Of a stretch of DNA of 64,000 nt, positions 63,197 through 64,000 are shown one piece after another (within the stretch, counting starts at the first letter, position 1; every line of letters begins with the position of its first letter). The translations under genes and the position numbers were made by a program. Source of the DNA: Stercorarius parasiticus (lineage: Eukaryota; Chordata; Aves; Charadriiformes; Stercorariidae). Below the pieces are notes generated by a model. It did not search any database, was not told where the DNA came from, and worked only from the letters and a program-made list of their open reading frames with translations. Where the stretch lies: positions 1 through 64,000 of the forward strand of contig VWZL01005057.1 of the NCBI GenBank assembly GCA_013396915.1. Direction: 5' to 3'.

Positions 63197-64000
63197 ATAC
63201 AATTAAGAGCAGACAGAATTACTGTTCTTTCCCCAGCAATACCTGGTTGAAGTAGAATATTAAGGTGTGCTAGAGTCAACAGAGAGACAGCAGGGGAAGC
63301 TGTATTTTATGTTGAGAAAAGATTTGTTCCTCTTCTGTTCCTGTTTATTTGGTTTCTCATGTGAGCTGTTATTATTTGGCAGCTTATCTTGATCCTGCCC
63401 AAAAACAAGCGAAACTTGTGAAAATGAAAACAAACAAAAAATTCTCCACAAGTTTAAACACATTTGGTTATTTGTGCTGTGTTGGTTGAGCCAAGTAATT
63501 TTTAATTTTGCCAGTGTTTGCAGGCCTATTTCTATATTCATGTTTTGAAAATAATACTAAGAAAAACAATTCACTGGCTGTGAATATTTCATCAAAATCT
63601 TGGTTTTCAGAAGCAGTTAGTGCATGCCCAGAACTTTATTCATTCCAGCAGGAGCTGGTAAAGGATCAGATTCCAAATTACCAGCTGAAAAACTAAAATA
63701 CGAACTAGGTACCCATACCACATTGTTAAAGCAATGTCAGTGTTTAATTCTTCATATCTTCCATTTTAACTGACTTTATTTTGATAATATCATAGATGAA
63801 TAAAAGCAGTTAATACTGTGTTTTGTACAAAGGTCCCTGTCCATTGGACATACACATGGGGAAAGTGCAAAGGCTGGGGTGATATTTCTGACATTCGTTT
63901 TGGAACTGCTGTGAATAGTGGCAGGAAGGAAGTGTTCTCACTGTACATACAGTTTAGGAAAAACAGGGAGGTCACTTTTTGTAGGAAAACTCTCAGAGAA

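Larger units (their letters stand above)
62296..64000. other. Unique AT-rich DNA to the window end
   Basis: No gene or repeat family is recognisable except the simple repeats near 63.1 kb. Short frames on both strands overlap and match nothing known. Confidence 0.55.

Noticed and set aside
1..64000. CRISPR arrays, phage or IS elements, rRNA, operons
   Set aside because: No regularly spaced repeats, no prokaryotic gene density and no ribosome-binding-site pattern; the CR1 LINEs identify the DNA as avian nuclear sequence.

Overview
This window is vertebrate nuclear DNA, almost certainly from a bird. The main evidence is the set of CR1 LINEs. Five copies carry the typical avian CR1 3' end, with ATTCTATGAT-type terminal octamers and a TTTAAGGTCC..CCAACCC stretch just inside. 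Three of these also keep the C-terminal part of the CR1 reverse-transcriptase ORF. The rest is AT-rich, CpG-poor sequence with short microsatellites and no dense interspersed repeats, as expected for a gene desert or a very long intron on an avian macrochromosome. I see no bacterial, viral or organellar gene organisation.

I can support no intact protein-coding gene, rRNA, tRNA or CRISPR array. Open frames outside CR1 are short (none above 139 codons), overlap on both strands, and match no family I recognise. They are the number and size expected by chance in 64 kb.

Layout: 1-5.0 kb is unique AT-rich DNA with a 21-bp tandem repeat (2905) and an old, degraded CR1-like fragment (3261-3746). A short CR1 3' end (+) lies at 5045-5175. 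5.2-16.0 kb is unique, with a slightly GC- and CpG-richer pocket at 6.83-7.59 kb. A 5'-truncated CR1 (+) with a nearly continuous RT fragment lies at 15981-16775. A 208-bp polypurine tract lies at 17696-17903. 17.9-38.7 kb is unique. Further old CR1-like fragments (-) lie at 38.69-39.07 kb and 45.81-45.95 kb. Two large minus-strand CR1 copies (50461-51195 and 53345-54082) each contain a single ambiguous base, N. A short CR1 3' end (-) lies at 62133-62295. The final 2 kb is unique and includes a perfect 25-bp tandem duplication.

The most useful observation concerns the two N bases (50832 and 53744). They are the only ones in the window. Both fall inside CR1 copies, and at both the reading jumps over roughly 280-325 bp of the same middle RT segment that the 15981 copy retains. 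This looks like assembly gap closure or collapse rather than two natural deletions. I found no evidence for a new biological system here.
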